From Euzebya sp. (GTDB taxonomy: Bacteria; Actinomycetota; Nitriliruptoria; Euzebyales; Euzebyaceae): 54,090 nt of DNA. Shown here piece by piece: positions 1-9,144 of the stretch (position 1 is its first letter; every line of letters starts with the position of its first letter). The stretch is taken from assembly GCF_964222135.1 (NCBI RefSeq), contig NZ_CAXQBR010000014.1, positions 1 to 54,090 of the forward strand, in the 5' to 3' direction. A program made the translations under genes and the position numbers. The notes beneath the pieces were generated by a model, which was not told where the DNA came from, did no database searches, and saw only the letters and a list, made by a program, of their open reading frames with translations.

Positions 1-26
1 CCGGCCTAGGCCCGGACCTGCCCCGG

Positions 27-659
27 TCAGGCCCCCCGCGCGCGACGGCCGGCGATCCTGGCCGCCCGCTCCATCGGGTGGCGGGGGTAGCCGTAGCGGG
101 CCAGCAGGTACCAGTAGAGGGGTCCCATCAGCGGGCCGAGCCGCTCGGCCTGGCGGGTGTGCGCCAGCTCGTGGGCCATCAGCACCGGTGAGGGGTCCGC
201 ACGGGCGATGACGACGTGGCCCAGCGTGGTCGCGGCGAACCGCCGTCGTGCCAGCAGGGCACCGGGCAGACCGCCGGCGTCGGCGAACAGCAGCACGCCG
301 TCGCGGACGCGGGGTCGCCGCAGGGTCAACAGCCCCACCACCAGCCCGCCGAAGGTCGCGGGAGCCGCCCACACGTAGGCCAGGACCCGCCCCAGCCGCG
401 TGCGCGGCGCCGGCGGCGTCCACCCGGCCAGGGCGCGCACCCACGGCGGTTCGTCGGGCCGGGCGACCAGGTGGGCGTCCGGTGTCGCCCCGAGCGACGC
501 CCGCGGCCGGTCGAGCGGGATGGCGGCGCCGCTCAGGTCCGCGGGCTCGACCACCGGCTCGTCGGCGGGCGCCGGCCGGGTCCGCAGCCAGGCACCCACG
601 GCGACGACGGCACCGAAGGTCGCGGCGCCGCCGACGATCGTCCGCGCGCCACGGCGCAC
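27..659 (-). CDS. Small membrane-associated HExxH putative metallopeptidase
   Basis: A 210-aa protein. Its GTG start overlaps the ileS stop (TAGTG), so it is probably translationally coupled to ileS. A hydrophobic N-terminus (about residues 8-25) and a second hydrophobic stretch (about 93-113) suggest membrane association. HELAH at 163-167 matches a zinc-metalloprotease HExxH core, and MERAA near 196-200 could supply a downstream Glu ligand. Similar small HELAH proteins in actinobacteria are mostly uncharacterised. The metal-binding reading rests on the motif; proteolytic activity and substrate are unknown. The codon pattern matches neighbouring genes, so it is a real gene. Confidence 0.7.
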   Translation of the reverse strand: MRRGARTIVGGAATFGAVVAVGAWLRTRPAPADEPVVEPADLSGAAIPLDRPRASLGATPDAHLVARPDEPPWVRALAGWTPPAPRTRLGRVLAYVWAAPATFGGLVVGLLTLRRPRVRDGVLLFADAGGLPGALLARRRFAATTLGHVVIARADPSPVLMAHELAHTRQAERLGPLMGPLYWYLLARYGYPRHPMERAARIAGRRARGA

Positions 660-3600
660 TAGGCGACCTCCAGCCGCACCCGGGCCGCGTGGCCGCCGAC
701 CTCCACGAACGCCCCGCCGCTCGCCGGCCCGTCGGCGATGCCGGTCGCCAGCACCTCGCGGCAGATGGCCGTCCGGTGGTCGGCCACGGCCTGCTTCAGC
801 CGGCCATCCGCCGCCACCTCCACCCGGATCCGGTCGCTGAGCTCGAGGCCCTGGCGCTTGCGCAGGTCGTTGACGGTCCGGATCAGCTCGCGGGCCAGGC
901 CCTCGCGCCGCAGCGCCTCGTCGACGGTGAGGTCCAGTGCGACGGTGACCCCCGCGTCGGTCGCGACCTGCCACCCCTCTCGCGACTCCTCGACCACCTG
1001 CACCATGGTCCCGGTCACCTCGACGGTGGAGCCGTCGGGCAGCGCGAGCGCCAGCGGCTCGCCGCCCCGCAGCCGCGGCACGGCGGTTGCGGGATCGGCG
1101 TCGCCGATGGCGGCGGCGACGTCGGGCGTCCGGGAGCCGAAGGCCCGCCCGAGCTCGCGGAAGTCCGGCTTGAGGCGGTACGTGACCGTCCCGCCGCCCT
1201 CGGAGAGCTCGATCGACTTGACGTTGAGCTCCTCGGCGACCACCTCGGCCACCGCCGCCCACCCCGCGGCGTCGGGCAGGTGCACCAGGGCGCGGGGGAG
1301 CGGTTGGCGGACGCCGATCTGCGCCTCGTTGCGCGCTCGCAGGCCGAGGGTCGTGACCTGCCGGGCCCCCGCCATCGCCGCGCGCAGGTCGGGGTCCTCC
1401 GCCAGCGGGTCGGGCCGCGGGAAGTCGAGGAGGTGGACGCTGTCCGGCGCGTCGTCGTCGACGCTGCGAACCAGGTCGTCGTACAGCGCCTCGGCCAGGA
1501 ACGGGGTGAACGGCGCCAGCAGGGCGGCCAGGGTGACGAGGCACTCGTGGAGGGTCCAGAACGCCGCGTCGGCGTCCCCGGCGCGCTCGTCGTCGACGTT
1601 CCAGAACCGCTGCCGGCTGCGGCGGATGTACCAGTTGCTCAGCCCGTCGACGAACGCCTCGAGCGCCTGGCCGGCGGTGGTCGCGTCGTAGCCCTCGAGG
1701 GCGGTGTCGACGGTGCGGACGAGCGCGGCGAGCTCGCTGAGGACCCAGCGGTCCATCACGGGCCGTTCCGCCACGGGCGGACGTGGGCCGAGGGGTGCCC
1801 ACCCCTCCATCCGCGCGTAGGTGGTGAAGAACACGTGGGTGTTCCAGATGGTGAGGAAGAAGCGGCGGACGACGTCCTCGACCGGCTCGTGGCCGACGCG
1901 GCGGTTCACCCACGGCGACCCGTCTGTCAGGAGCAGCCAGCGCAGCGGGTCGGCGCCGTGGCGGTCGATGACCTCCCAGGGGGACAGGATGTTCCCCAGC
2001 GACTTCGACATCTTCTTGCCGTCGGCGTCGACGATGTGCCCGAGGCACAGCACCGTCCGGTAGGCGCCCGCGTCGAACAGCAGGGTGGCCTCGGCCATCT
2101 GGGAGTAGAACCACCCGCGGGTCTGGTCGATCGCCTCGCAGATGTAGTCCGCGGGGAACCGCTCGGCGAAGGTCTGCTCCGACCCGGGCGCGTAGGGGTA
2201 GCCGAACTGCGCGAACGGCATCGCGCCGGAGTCGTACCAGGCGTCGATCACGTCCGGGACCCGGTGCATCGTCCCGTCGCAGGTCGCACGGGGGCAGGCG
2301 AAGGTGATGTCGTCCACGAACGGCCGGTGCGGGTCGAGCGCCGACAGGTCGCGGTCGGCGAGGTCGCCGAGCTCCGCGAGCGATCCGACGGCCACGTCGT
2401 GACCCCGCGGGTCACCGTCCACCGGCGCCGCGCCGGCCGTCGAGCAGCGCCACAGCGGCAGCGGCGTGCCCCAGTACCGCGACCGGGACAGCGCCCAGTC
2501 GACGTTGTGCTCGAGCCAGTCGCCGTACCGGCCGTCCCGGATGTGGGCGGGGTGCCAGTCGGTGTCCGCGTTCACCGCGAGGAGGCGGTCCTTGTGCCGG
2601 CTGGTCGCGATGTACCAGGACGGCTTGGCGTAGTACAGCAGCGGCGACCCGCACCGCCAGCAGAACGGGTAGGTGTGCCGGTAGGTGCCCGCCGAGATCA
2701 GCAGCCCGCGGTCCCGCAGGTCGGCGATGATGTCGTCGTCGGCGTCCTTCACGAACCGTCCCGCGAAGGGCGGGACGGCGTCGGTGAACCGGCCCTCGAG
2801 GTCGACGGGGTTCAGCACCTCGACGCCCTCGGCCAGCCCGACGGCGTGGTCGTCGGCGCCGAAGGCTGGCGCCAGGTGGACCAGCCCGGTGCCGTCGTCG
2901 GTCGTCACGAACCCCGCGGTGACGACGTAGCGGAAGTCGCCCTCAGCGGGGCGCACGAACTCGAACGGCCCCCGGTAGTGCACGCCGACGAGCTCGTCGA
3001 CGGCGACGTCGCGGTGGATCACCGCCCCCTCGCCCAGCACCGCCGCGACCAGGTCCGCGGCCACGACGACGGGGTGGTCGTCACCGGGCGCCTGGGCGAG
3101 GACGTAGCGGATCCGCTCGCCGACCGCGACGAAGGTGTTCGAGATCAGCGTCCACGGGGTCGTCGTCCAGATCGCGAGGGACGCGCCGGCCTCCGCGAGC
3201 GGCCCCTCGAGCACGGGCATGCGGACCACGACCGACGGGTCCTCCGCCTCGGCGTAGCCGAGCGCCACCTCGTGGTCGCTGAGCGACGTGCCGCACCGGC
3301 CGCAGTGGGGGACGACCTTGTGGCCCTCGTACAGCAGCCCGCCGTCCCAGAGCTGCTTGAGGGACCACCAGACGCTCTCGATGTACGACGTCGACATCGT
3401 CCAGTAGGCGTCGTCGGTGTCGACCCAGAACCCGATCCGCTCGGTCAGGCGGACCCACTCGTCGACGTACCGCTCGACCGACTCGCGGCACAGCTGGTTG
3501 AACGCCTCGACCCCGTGGTCCTCGATCTGCTGCTTGTGGGTGAAGCCGAGCTGCTTCTCCACCTCGAGCTCGACGGGGATGCCGTGGCAGTCCCAGCCGG

Positions 3601-3847
3601 CCTTCCGCGGCACCCGGTAGCCCTTCATCGTGCGGTACCGCGGGAAGATGTCCTTGAACACCCGCGCCTCGACGTGGTGCACGCCGGGCCGGCCGTTCGC
3701 CGTCGGCGGGCCCTCGTTGAAGCTGAAGAGGGGACCCTCCGCGCGCGCGGCGAGGGTCCGGGCGAACGTGCCCTCGGCGCGCCACCGCTCGGCGATGGCG
3801 GCTTCCCTCGCGGGGAGGTCGGGCTGGGCGTCGACGGGTGGGAACAC
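659..3847 (-). CDS. ileS: Isoleucyl-tRNA synthetase, IleRS2-like with swapped GXHH signature
   Basis: A 1062-aa class I aminoacyl-tRNA synthetase that charges tRNA-Ile in the cytoplasm. The catalytic domain, CP1 editing insertion (about 190-400), KKMSKS loop (611-616) and C-terminal anticodon-binding region are all present. The sequence from PPTANG through FKDIFPRYRTM resembles Thermus-type IleRS. However, the HIGH signature reads GVHH at 55-58 rather than HVGH, so its first and third positions are swapped. That swap is known from IleRS2 enzymes highly resistant to mupirocin. The GTG start is supported by a TAGGAT -10 element ending six bases upstream, which implies a leaderless mRNA. The 74-nt upstream gap is too short for a classical T-box leader. 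Confidence 0.97.
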   Translation of the reverse strand: MFPPVDAQPDLPAREAAIAERWRAEGTFARTLAARAEGPLFSFNEGPPTANGRPGVHHVEARVFKDIFPRYRTMKGYRVPRKAGWDCHGIPVELEVEKQLGFTHKQQIEDHGVEAFNQLCRESVERYVDEWVRLTERIGFWVDTDDAYWTMSTSYIESVWWSLKQLWDGGLLYEGHKVVPHCGRCGTSLSDHEVALGYAEAEDPSVVVRMPVLEGPLAEAGASLAIWTTTPWTLISNTFVAVGERIRYVLAQAPGDDHPVVVAADLVAAVLGEGAVIHRDVAVDELVGVHYRGPFEFVRPAEGDFRYVVTAGFVTTDDGTGLVHLAPAFGADDHAVGLAEGVEVLNPVDLEGRFTDAVPPFAGRFVKDADDDIIADLRDRGLLISAGTYRHTYPFCWRCGSPLLYYAKPSWYIATSRHKDRLLAVNADTDWHPAHIRDGRYGDWLEHNVDWALSRSRYWGTPLPLWRCSTAGAAPVDGDPRGHDVAVGSLAELGDLADRDLSALDPHRPFVDDITFACPRATCDGTMHRVPDVIDAWYDSGAMPFAQFGYPYAPGSEQTFAERFPADYICEAIDQTRGWFYSQMAEATLLFDAGAYRTVLCLGHIVDADGKKMSKSLGNILSPWEVIDRHGADPLRWLLLTDGSPWVNRRVGHEPVEDVVRRFFLTIWNTHVFFTTYARMEGWAPLGPRPPVAERPVMDRWVLSELAALVRTVDTALEGYDATTAGQALEAFVDGLSNWYIRRSRQRFWNVDDERAGDADAAFWTLHECLVTLAALLAPFTPFLAEALYDDLVRSVDDDAPDSVHLLDFPRPDPLAEDPDLRAAMAGARQVTTLGLRARNEAQIGVRQPLPRALVHLPDAAGWAAVAEVVAEELNVKSIELSEGGGTVTYRLKPDFRELGRAFGSRTPDVAAAIGDADPATAVPRLRGGEPLALALPDGSTVEVTGTMVQVVEESREGWQVATDAGVTVALDLTVDEALRREGLARELIRTVNDLRKRQGLELSDRIRVEVAADGRLKQAVADHRTAICREVLATGIADGPASGGAFVEVGGHAARVRLEVA

Positions 3848-3921
3848 GCGGCGATCCTATCCCCGGCGCGGCCGGTCCCCGGTGTGGCACGATGCCACCA
3901 CACGACACCACGGGGGGACAC
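3848..3921. promoter_or_regulatory. Divergent promoter region between ileS and wall protein gene
   Basis: This 74-nt gap serves two divergent genes. On the minus strand TAGGAT lies six bases before the ileS GTG, as expected for a leaderless transcript. A short hairpin, TGGCA-TCG-TGCCA, lies around 3882-3894. On the plus strand a GGGGGGAC purine run sits just before the ATG at 3922 and is a good ribosome-binding site. No -35 element is convincing for either direction. Confidence 0.5.
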
Positions 3922-6900
3922 ATGCCGCACGCACCGCAGCCGACCGGACCGGGGACGACCGAGCCCGACGTGATCGAGCGACGGGGGGTCCGGGGACTCG
4001 GTCCCGCGGCGCTCGCCGTCGCCACCGCGCTCGCGCTGGTCGCCGCGCTGCTCGTCGTCGGAGGCGCCGGGCGCGCCAACGCGATGGACGAGGCCGCGTA
4101 CCGCCGCGCCCACGTCGCGGAGGTGCAGCGCACCTACAGCGCCGGGGTGGTGTCCAGCCGCGACGGGGCCGTCCACCGGCCCGACGGGTTGGACGTCCCG
4201 GGCCTGCTCGACGCGGTCGCCGACCGGGCCGACCCGCGCACCTTCGCCGCCGCTGCCGTCGTGGCCGCGGAGCGGGCCGGTCTGACGGCGGCCGCGACGT
4301 CCTCGTCGTCCGGCGCCCCCGGGGCCGATGGCGCCACCTCCTTCCAGCAGACGCCGTTCCCGCAGCCGACGGTGGGGTACGGCCCCGGCATCTACGGCGG
4401 CTGCTGCGGCTCCCCCACGGTGGTCGTCGGCGACCTCACCGGCGACGGGCTCGCCGACGTGGTGCGCTGGGACGTCGAGGAGCCCGACGCAGTCGGCGGA
4501 GGGGGCGAGGCGTCGGAGGGTGAGGGTGCCGACGAGCCGGCGGCGCCGCGGGTGACCGCCACGATCTCCGCGGTGCGCGGCGTCGACGGCGAGCCGGTGT
4601 GGACCACCGCCCGCGGCGACCTGCTGCCCTGGACGGGAGTGGTGCTGCAGCCGGTCGGGGACCTGACCGCCGACGGCACCGCCGACCTGCTGGTCAGCAT
4701 CCAGCGCTTCGACGAGGTGCCCACCGGCGGGTGCGGGTCGACCAGCTGCTCCCACTCCGAGCGGTTCACCTGGGACGTCGAGCTGCTCGAGGGCCGGGAC
4801 GGCACGACGGTCTGGCGCACGTCCTACGAGGGCTCGTCGACCTACTCCGAGGACTTCGACCCGCCGGGCTTCTCATACGAGAGCAGCACGACCAACGCCT
4901 TCATCCCCCTCCAGCCCCTCGGGGACCTCACCGGTGACGGGCGGGGCGAGGTCCTCGCGACCCTCACCACCGAGGCGGGCCGCAGCACCCACACCGTCGA
5001 GGGCAGCTACCCCGACGCGATCACCGAGACCGCGCGGTCCTCGGGCAGCGCCTCCACCGAGCTGCAGGTCCTCGACGGGGCGGACGGCTCCGTCGTCGAC
5101 ACGATCACCCAGCCCGAGGACGACGCGGTCCGCAGCGCCCAGGTCGTCGGCGACGTCTCCGGCGACGGGTTCCGCGACCTGCTGGTCACCGAGCGGCAGC
5201 TGTCCTCGTCCGAGCGGGTCTGCACGACCGAGGGCACGCAGCGGACCTGCACCGAGGAGGGCACCCGCGGCGGGCTCGGCGTGTCGGTCCACCACACCGA
5301 CGACCTGTCCGTGGCGTGGGAGGCCGCCTTCCCCCTCGAGCTCGGCTGGGCGACGAGCCCCGGCGACCTCGACGGCGACGGGACCCCCGACGTGGTGGTG
5401 GAGGCCTCCACCGCGGCGGAGCAGACCGTCGTGGCCGCGCTCGACGGCCAGGACGGCGAGGAGATGTGGACGCGCGTCGGCGACAGCGACACGGGTCGGG
5501 GCGGACCCGTCGCCTTCACCCCCCTCGACGCCGACGACGCCCTCGACGTCCTCCTGGTCGAGGTGGACTGGCGCACCTCGTCGGCCGTGACGATCCTGCG
5601 CGTCGACGGCGCCACGGGCGACCTGCTCGGCGAGTCGACGACGGCCGTCGACGTCGACGAGGGCACCTATGCCTACCTCACCGCCACCACGGCCGGCGAC
5701 GCCGACGGCGACGGCAGCGTCGACGTGATGATCATCGCCGAGCGCGAGGACCCCGAGGTCGGCTACCGGATCGAGGCGACGGTCGAGTCCGGGCGAACCG
5801 GCGAGGTGCTCGTCCAGCTGCCCGCGACCCGCGGGTACGCCGACTACCCCCAGCCCGTCGGCGACCTCGACGGGGACGGCGGCAGCGACGCGGTGTACAC
5901 CGAGTACCCCGAGGGCGGGGTCAGCGAGACCCCCGCACCGCCGAGCCCGACCGTCACCGCACAGCCGACCGCGACCGCACAGCCGGGCGCGACCGAGACC
6001 GCCGAGCCGGCCCAGCCCGACGTGGTCACCCGCGCGGTCCGGCTGCGCGACGGGTCGGTCGTGTGGGAGCGGGTCGGCATCGGCGAGCCGTACGGGTACA
6101 GCCCGACCACCGGTCGCCTGACCGACGGGCCCGGGACCGACCTGCTGCTCCACACCTACGTCGACGTCCCCCTCGGGTTCCGCCCGGTGACGCTGGCCCT
6201 CGACGGCGTCGACGGCGCCACCCTGTGGCAGGCGCCGCCGCCACCGGAGGTCCGCCGCGTCGCCGCCGGCGAGCGGATCGGCACGGCCGTCGCGGTCTCC
6301 GCCGCGACGCACGACAGCGCCGACACCGTCGTCCTGGCCCGCGCGGACCGGTTCCCCGACGCGCTGGCCGGCGGGCCGCTCGCGGCCGCGCTCGGCGGGC
6401 CGCTGCTGCTGACCGGGTCCGCGGGCCTGGATGCGCAGACGTCCGCCGAGCTGCTGCGCCTCGGCGCGGCCACCGTGATCCTGCTCGGCGGCGAGGACGC
6501 GCTGTCGGGCCAGGTCGCCGCCGACGTCGCCACCCTCGGCATGGCCGCCGAGCGGATCGCGGGCGGCGACCGGTACGCCACCGCCGCCGCGGTCGCCGAC
6601 CGGGTCGCGGCCGCGGCCGGCGCGGCCCTCGACCGGGTCGCGATCGCAGCCGGCGGGTCGGGCGATGCCGCGGAGGGGTGGAGCGACGCGATCCTCGCGT
6701 CGGCGTACGGCGCCGGCACCGCCGTGCCGCTCGTGCTGGTCGCCGCGGATGCGGTGCCCGACGCCACGGCCGAGGTCCTCACCCGCCTGGCGCCGACGGA
6801 CTACCTGACGCTCGTCGGGGACGGCGCGGCGATCACGGCCGAGACCGAGCAGCAGCTCCGCGACCTGCTCGACATCGAGACGATCCGCCTGGCGAGCGAC

Positions 6901-7206
6901 ACCCCGACGATCACGTCGGTCATGGTCGCCGACTTCGCGCTCCGCGAGGGCGCTGATGCCTCGTCGGTGTGGGTGGCGACCGCGTCGCAGTTCCCCGACG
7001 CGCTGGCGGCCACCGCCGCGGTGGGGTCGACCGGTGGGGTGCTGCTGCTCGTCGACCCCGACGACCCGAACCCCGAGGTCGTCAGGCGGTTCCTCCGCCG
7101 CTGGTTCACCGCCGTCGAGTCGGTGACGCTGGTCGGCGGCCCCGCCGCCGTCCCCGCGACGACCGAGGACGCCCTGTCCGCGGGGTTCGGGGGTCCGGGC
7201 TCGTGA
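3922..7206 (+). CDS. Secreted FG-GAP/VCBS propeller protein with three CWB2 wall-binding repeats
   Basis: A 1094-aa exported protein. An N-terminal extension (to about residue 22) precedes a Sec-type hydrophobic segment (about 27-50) ending in an ANA cleavage site. Seven calcium-binding-like FG-GAP/VCBS motifs (for example GDLTGDG, GDLDGDG, GDADGDG) run through residues about 145-680, compatible with a beta-propeller. A Pro/Thr linker (about 670-695) leads to three CWB2 repeats (about 775-1094) with RFPDALA and VILLGG-type motifs. CWB2 domains in Clostridioides hold proteins to anionic wall polymers as a trimeric arrangement; three repeats here fit that. The ligand of the propeller is unknown. 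The ATG at 3922 was chosen for its ribosome-binding site and because upstream in-frame sequence is the promoter gap. Confidence 0.85.
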   Translation: MPHAPQPTGPGTTEPDVIERRGVRGLGPAALAVATALALVAALLVVGGAGRANAMDEAAYRRAHVAEVQRTYSAGVVSSRDGAVHRPDGLDVPGLLDAVADRADPRTFAAAAVVAAERAGLTAAATSSSSGAPGADGATSFQQTPFPQPTVGYGPGIYGGCCGSPTVVVGDLTGDGLADVVRWDVEEPDAVGGGGEASEGEGADEPAAPRVTATISAVRGVDGEPVWTTARGDLLPWTGVVLQPVGDLTADGTADLLVSIQRFDEVPTGGCGSTSCSHSERFTWDVELLEGRDGTTVWRTSYEGSSTYSEDFDPPGFSYESSTTNAFIPLQPLGDLTGDGRGEVLATLTTEAGRSTHTVEGSYPDAITETARSSGSASTELQVLDGADGSVVDTITQPEDDAVRSAQVVGDVSGDGFRDLLVTERQLSSSERVCTTEGTQRTCTEEGTRGGLGVSVHHTDDLSVAWEAAFPLELGWATSPGDLDGDGTPDVVVEASTAAEQTVVAALDGQDGEEMWTRVGDSDTGRGGPVAFTPLDADDALDVLLVEVDWRTSSAVTILRVDGATGDLLGESTTAVDVDEGTYAYLTATTAGDADGDGSVDVMIIAEREDPEVGYRIEATVESGRTGEVLVQLPATRGYADYPQPVGDLDGDGGSDAVYTEYPEGGVSETPAPPSPTVTAQPTATAQPGATETAEPAQPDVVTRAVRLRDGSVVWERVGIGEPYGYSPTTGRLTDGPGTDLLLHTYVDVPLGFRPVTLALDGVDGATLWQAPPPPEVRRVAAGERIGTAVAVSAATHDSADTVVLARADRFPDALAGGPLAAALGGPLLLTGSAGLDAQTSAELLRLGAATVILLGGEDALSGQVAADVATLGMAAERIAGGDRYATAAAVADRVAAAAGAALDRVAIAAGGSGDAAEGWSDAILASAYGAGTAVPLVLVAADAVPDATAEVLTRLAPTDYLTLVGDGAAITAETEQQLRDLLDIETIRLASDTPTITSVMVADFALREGADASSVWVATASQFPDALAATAAVGSTGGVLLLVDPDDPNPEVVRRFLRRWFTAVESVTLVGGPAAVPATTEDALSAGFGGPGS

Positions 7207-7235
7207 CCTGAGCCGCGTGGCAGACTCGACGGTCG

Positions 7236-7865
7236 ATGGACGCCCGGAGCAGACTCGTGTACGCCACCACCGCGGTGGTCGCCGTCGTGTGGGTCGTCCT
7301 CGACCAGGCCACGAAGATGGCGGCGGTCCGGACCTACTCGACCCAACCGCCTGACGACCTCGGCCCGCTGGTGCTGCGCCTCATCTACAACGAGGGCGGG
7401 GCGTTCAGCCTGCCGATCGAGCTGCCGTGGCTGTTCGTCGCGGTGACCGTCCTGGTCTGCGTGCTGGTCGCCCGCGCGCTGCCGGACACCCACTCGCTCG
7501 GGCTGGCCACCGCCTACGGCCTGGTGGTCGGCGGGGCGATCGGCAACGCCGCAGACCGGATCTTCCGCGACGGCGCGGTCGTCGACATGCTCGACCTCGA
7601 CTTCCCGCCGCTCGAGTCCTTCCCCGTGTTCAACGTCGCCGACATCGGCATCACCGTCGGCGCGGTCGCGGTGGCGGTGCTGATGTTCCTCGCGGAGCGC
7701 CGCGCGGTGACCGGCCAGGACCGCGCGGTGCTGGACGACACCGATGCCGCCGCGTCGCCCGAGGGCGATCGACCCCGCGACGAGGCACCGGCCGAGGCCG
7801 CGGCGACCACGACGTCCCGGTCCACGCCGGCCCGGTCCGGCGGCGACGAGCCGGCCGGGGCCTGA
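7236..7865 (+). CDS. lspA: Lipoprotein signal peptidase (signal peptidase II)
   Basis: A 209-aa inner-membrane aspartyl protease that cleaves prolipoprotein signal peptides after diacylglyceryl transfer. Four hydrophobic segments are visible. Family boxes are all present: VLDQATK near 21-27, YNEGGAFS 51-58, GNAADRIF 103-110 and FNVADIGI 132-139. The catalytic pair is probably D107 and D136. The last 50 residues form a charged, Ala/Thr-rich cytoplasmic tail longer than in E. coli LspA. It lies 11 nt upstream of the pseudouridine synthase gene, the common lspA-rluD arrangement. A DUF3179 lipoprotein nearby is a plausible substrate. Confidence 0.96.
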   Translation: MDARSRLVYATTAVVAVVWVVLDQATKMAAVRTYSTQPPDDLGPLVLRLIYNEGGAFSLPIELPWLFVAVTVLVCVLVARALPDTHSLGLATAYGLVVGGAIGNAADRIFRDGAVVDMLDLDFPPLESFPVFNVADIGITVGAVAVAVLMFLAERRAVTGQDRAVLDDTDAAASPEGDRPRDEAPAEAAATTTSRSTPARSGGDEPAGA

Positions 7866-7876
7866 GCCTCCACGAC

Positions 7877-8836
7877 ATGGCCGACGAGCCGACGGGCAGC
7901 GGGGAGCTGCTGCGCCGCCGCGCCGGCGACGCCGACGCCGGGACCCGTCTCGACGTCGCCCTGGCGGGCTGGCTGGAGGAGTCCCGCTCGCGGGCGCAGC
8001 GGCGGATCGAGGCGGATCAGGTCACCGTCGACGGGGCCGCCGCGGTCAAGTCCGCGGCGCTCGAACCCGGGCAGGAGGTCGTCGTGGCCGCCCCGCCACC
8101 CGAGGTGCGACCGACCCCGCCGCCGGTGGACGTGCGCTGGGCCGACGAGCACCTCGCCGTCGTCGTCAAGCCCGCCGACCTGGTCGTCCACCACGGCGCG
8201 GGGGTGCGCGGCGCGACCCTGGTCGAGTCCCTCCAAGCCCAGGGGGTGCCCCTCGCCGCCGGCGACGCGGGCTCGCCCGACCCCGACCGGCCCGGGATCG
8301 TCCACCGGCTGGACCGCGGGACCAGCGGCCTCCTCGTCGTCGCCTCCTCGCCCGAGGCGTTGCGCGCGCTGAAGGCGACCTTCGCGGCCCACGACGTCGA
8401 GCGGGAGTACTGGGCGCTGGTCGAGGGCCACCCCGAGCCGCCGGTCGCCACGATCGACGCGCCGATCGTCCGGTCCACGTCGAACCGGACGGCGTTCACG
8501 ACCGGTGACTCCGGACGCCAGGCCATCACGCACTACACGACGATCGCGGTGCACGATGGCACCGCGGAGCTCGAGGTCCGCCTCGAGACCGGGCGGACCC
8601 ACCAGGTCCGCGTGCACCTCCGCGCGATCGGCCGTCCGGTCGCCGGCGACGTGCTCTACGGCGCGACGCCGGCGGTCTCGCGCCGCCTGGGCCTGGGGCG
8701 CCAGGCGCTGCACGCCCGGCGGCTCGCGTTCGACCACCCGGTCACGGGCGAGCGGATCGACCTGACCGAGCCCCTCCCCCCGGATCTCGAGGCCGCGCGG
8801 GACCGGGCCCGGGGCGGGGCTCAGACCGGCCCGTAG
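7877..8836 (+). CDS. RluA/RluD-family pseudouridine synthase
   Basis: A 319-aa enzyme converting uridine to pseudouridine in RNA, probably 23S rRNA. An N-terminal S4 RNA-binding domain (about residues 20-75) precedes the catalytic domain. The motif HRLDRGTSGLLVVA carries the catalytic Asp at about residue 146, and GRTHQVRVHLRAIGRPVAGD is the conserved C-terminal signature. The order S4 then catalytic domain and the position after lspA match RluD-type enzymes; the exact target site cannot be read from sequence. The ATG start lies 11 nt after the lspA stop, so the two genes are likely co-transcribed. Confidence 0.93.
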   Translation: MADEPTGSGELLRRRAGDADAGTRLDVALAGWLEESRSRAQRRIEADQVTVDGAAAVKSAALEPGQEVVVAAPPPEVRPTPPPVDVRWADEHLAVVVKPADLVVHHGAGVRGATLVESLQAQGVPLAAGDAGSPDPDRPGIVHRLDRGTSGLLVVASSPEALRALKATFAAHDVEREYWALVEGHPEPPVATIDAPIVRSTSNRTAFTTGDSGRQAITHYTTIAVHDGTAELEVRLETGRTHQVRVHLRAIGRPVAGDVLYGATPAVSRRLGLGRQALHARRLAFDHPVTGERIDLTEPLPPDLEAARDRARGGAQTGP

Positions 8837-9060
8837 CTGTTGCCCTCGAGCGCCGGGCGGAGCCCGCTGACCGCCATGCAGTCCTCGCAGAGCTTGCCCA
8901 TGTCGACGTTCTCGTGGTGCACCAGCTTCAGCACGCCGGCCCGACCGCAGTCGGTCCGACCCTCTGCCGCACCGATGTCCATGCCGCCGACCGAGCTCGC
9001 ATCGGCGTGGTGGATGTGCGTGCGGTCGTCGTCGAGCCAGACGCGGATCTTCGTACCCAT
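8821..9060 (-). CDS. Small hypothetical protein (79 aa) with a CxxC pair
   Basis: A convergent gene whose last 16 nt overlap the end of the pseudouridine synthase gene. The 79-aa product starts MGTKIRVWLDDDRTHIHHAD and contains a C-terminal CEDC pair plus several His residues, which could bind metal or form a disulfide; this is only suggested. A purine-rich AGGGG lies eight bases before the ATG. Third codon positions are nearly all G or C, unlike the intergenic sequence around it, so it is probably real. No family recognised. Confidence 0.6.
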   Translation of the reverse strand: MGTKIRVWLDDDRTHIHHADASSVGGMDIGAAEGRTDCGRAGVLKLVHHENVDMGKLCEDCMAVSGLRPALEGNSYGPV

Positions 9061-9144
9061 GCAGAACCCCTACCCGGTCCGGTGGTCCGTACCCTTGGAC
9101 GGACGACCGACGGGCTCATCGACACCGCAGGGAGGCGACGTGCC

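Noticed and set aside
3848-3921. T-box riboswitch for ileS
   Set aside because: Too short and without a recognisable UGGNACC-type box; the small hairpin alone is insufficient.
248-3973. A 1241-codon open frame opposite ileS
   Set aside because: An antisense shadow caused by very high GC; the product is Arg/Gly/Val-rich low complexity, while ileS on the other strand has full-length domain matches.
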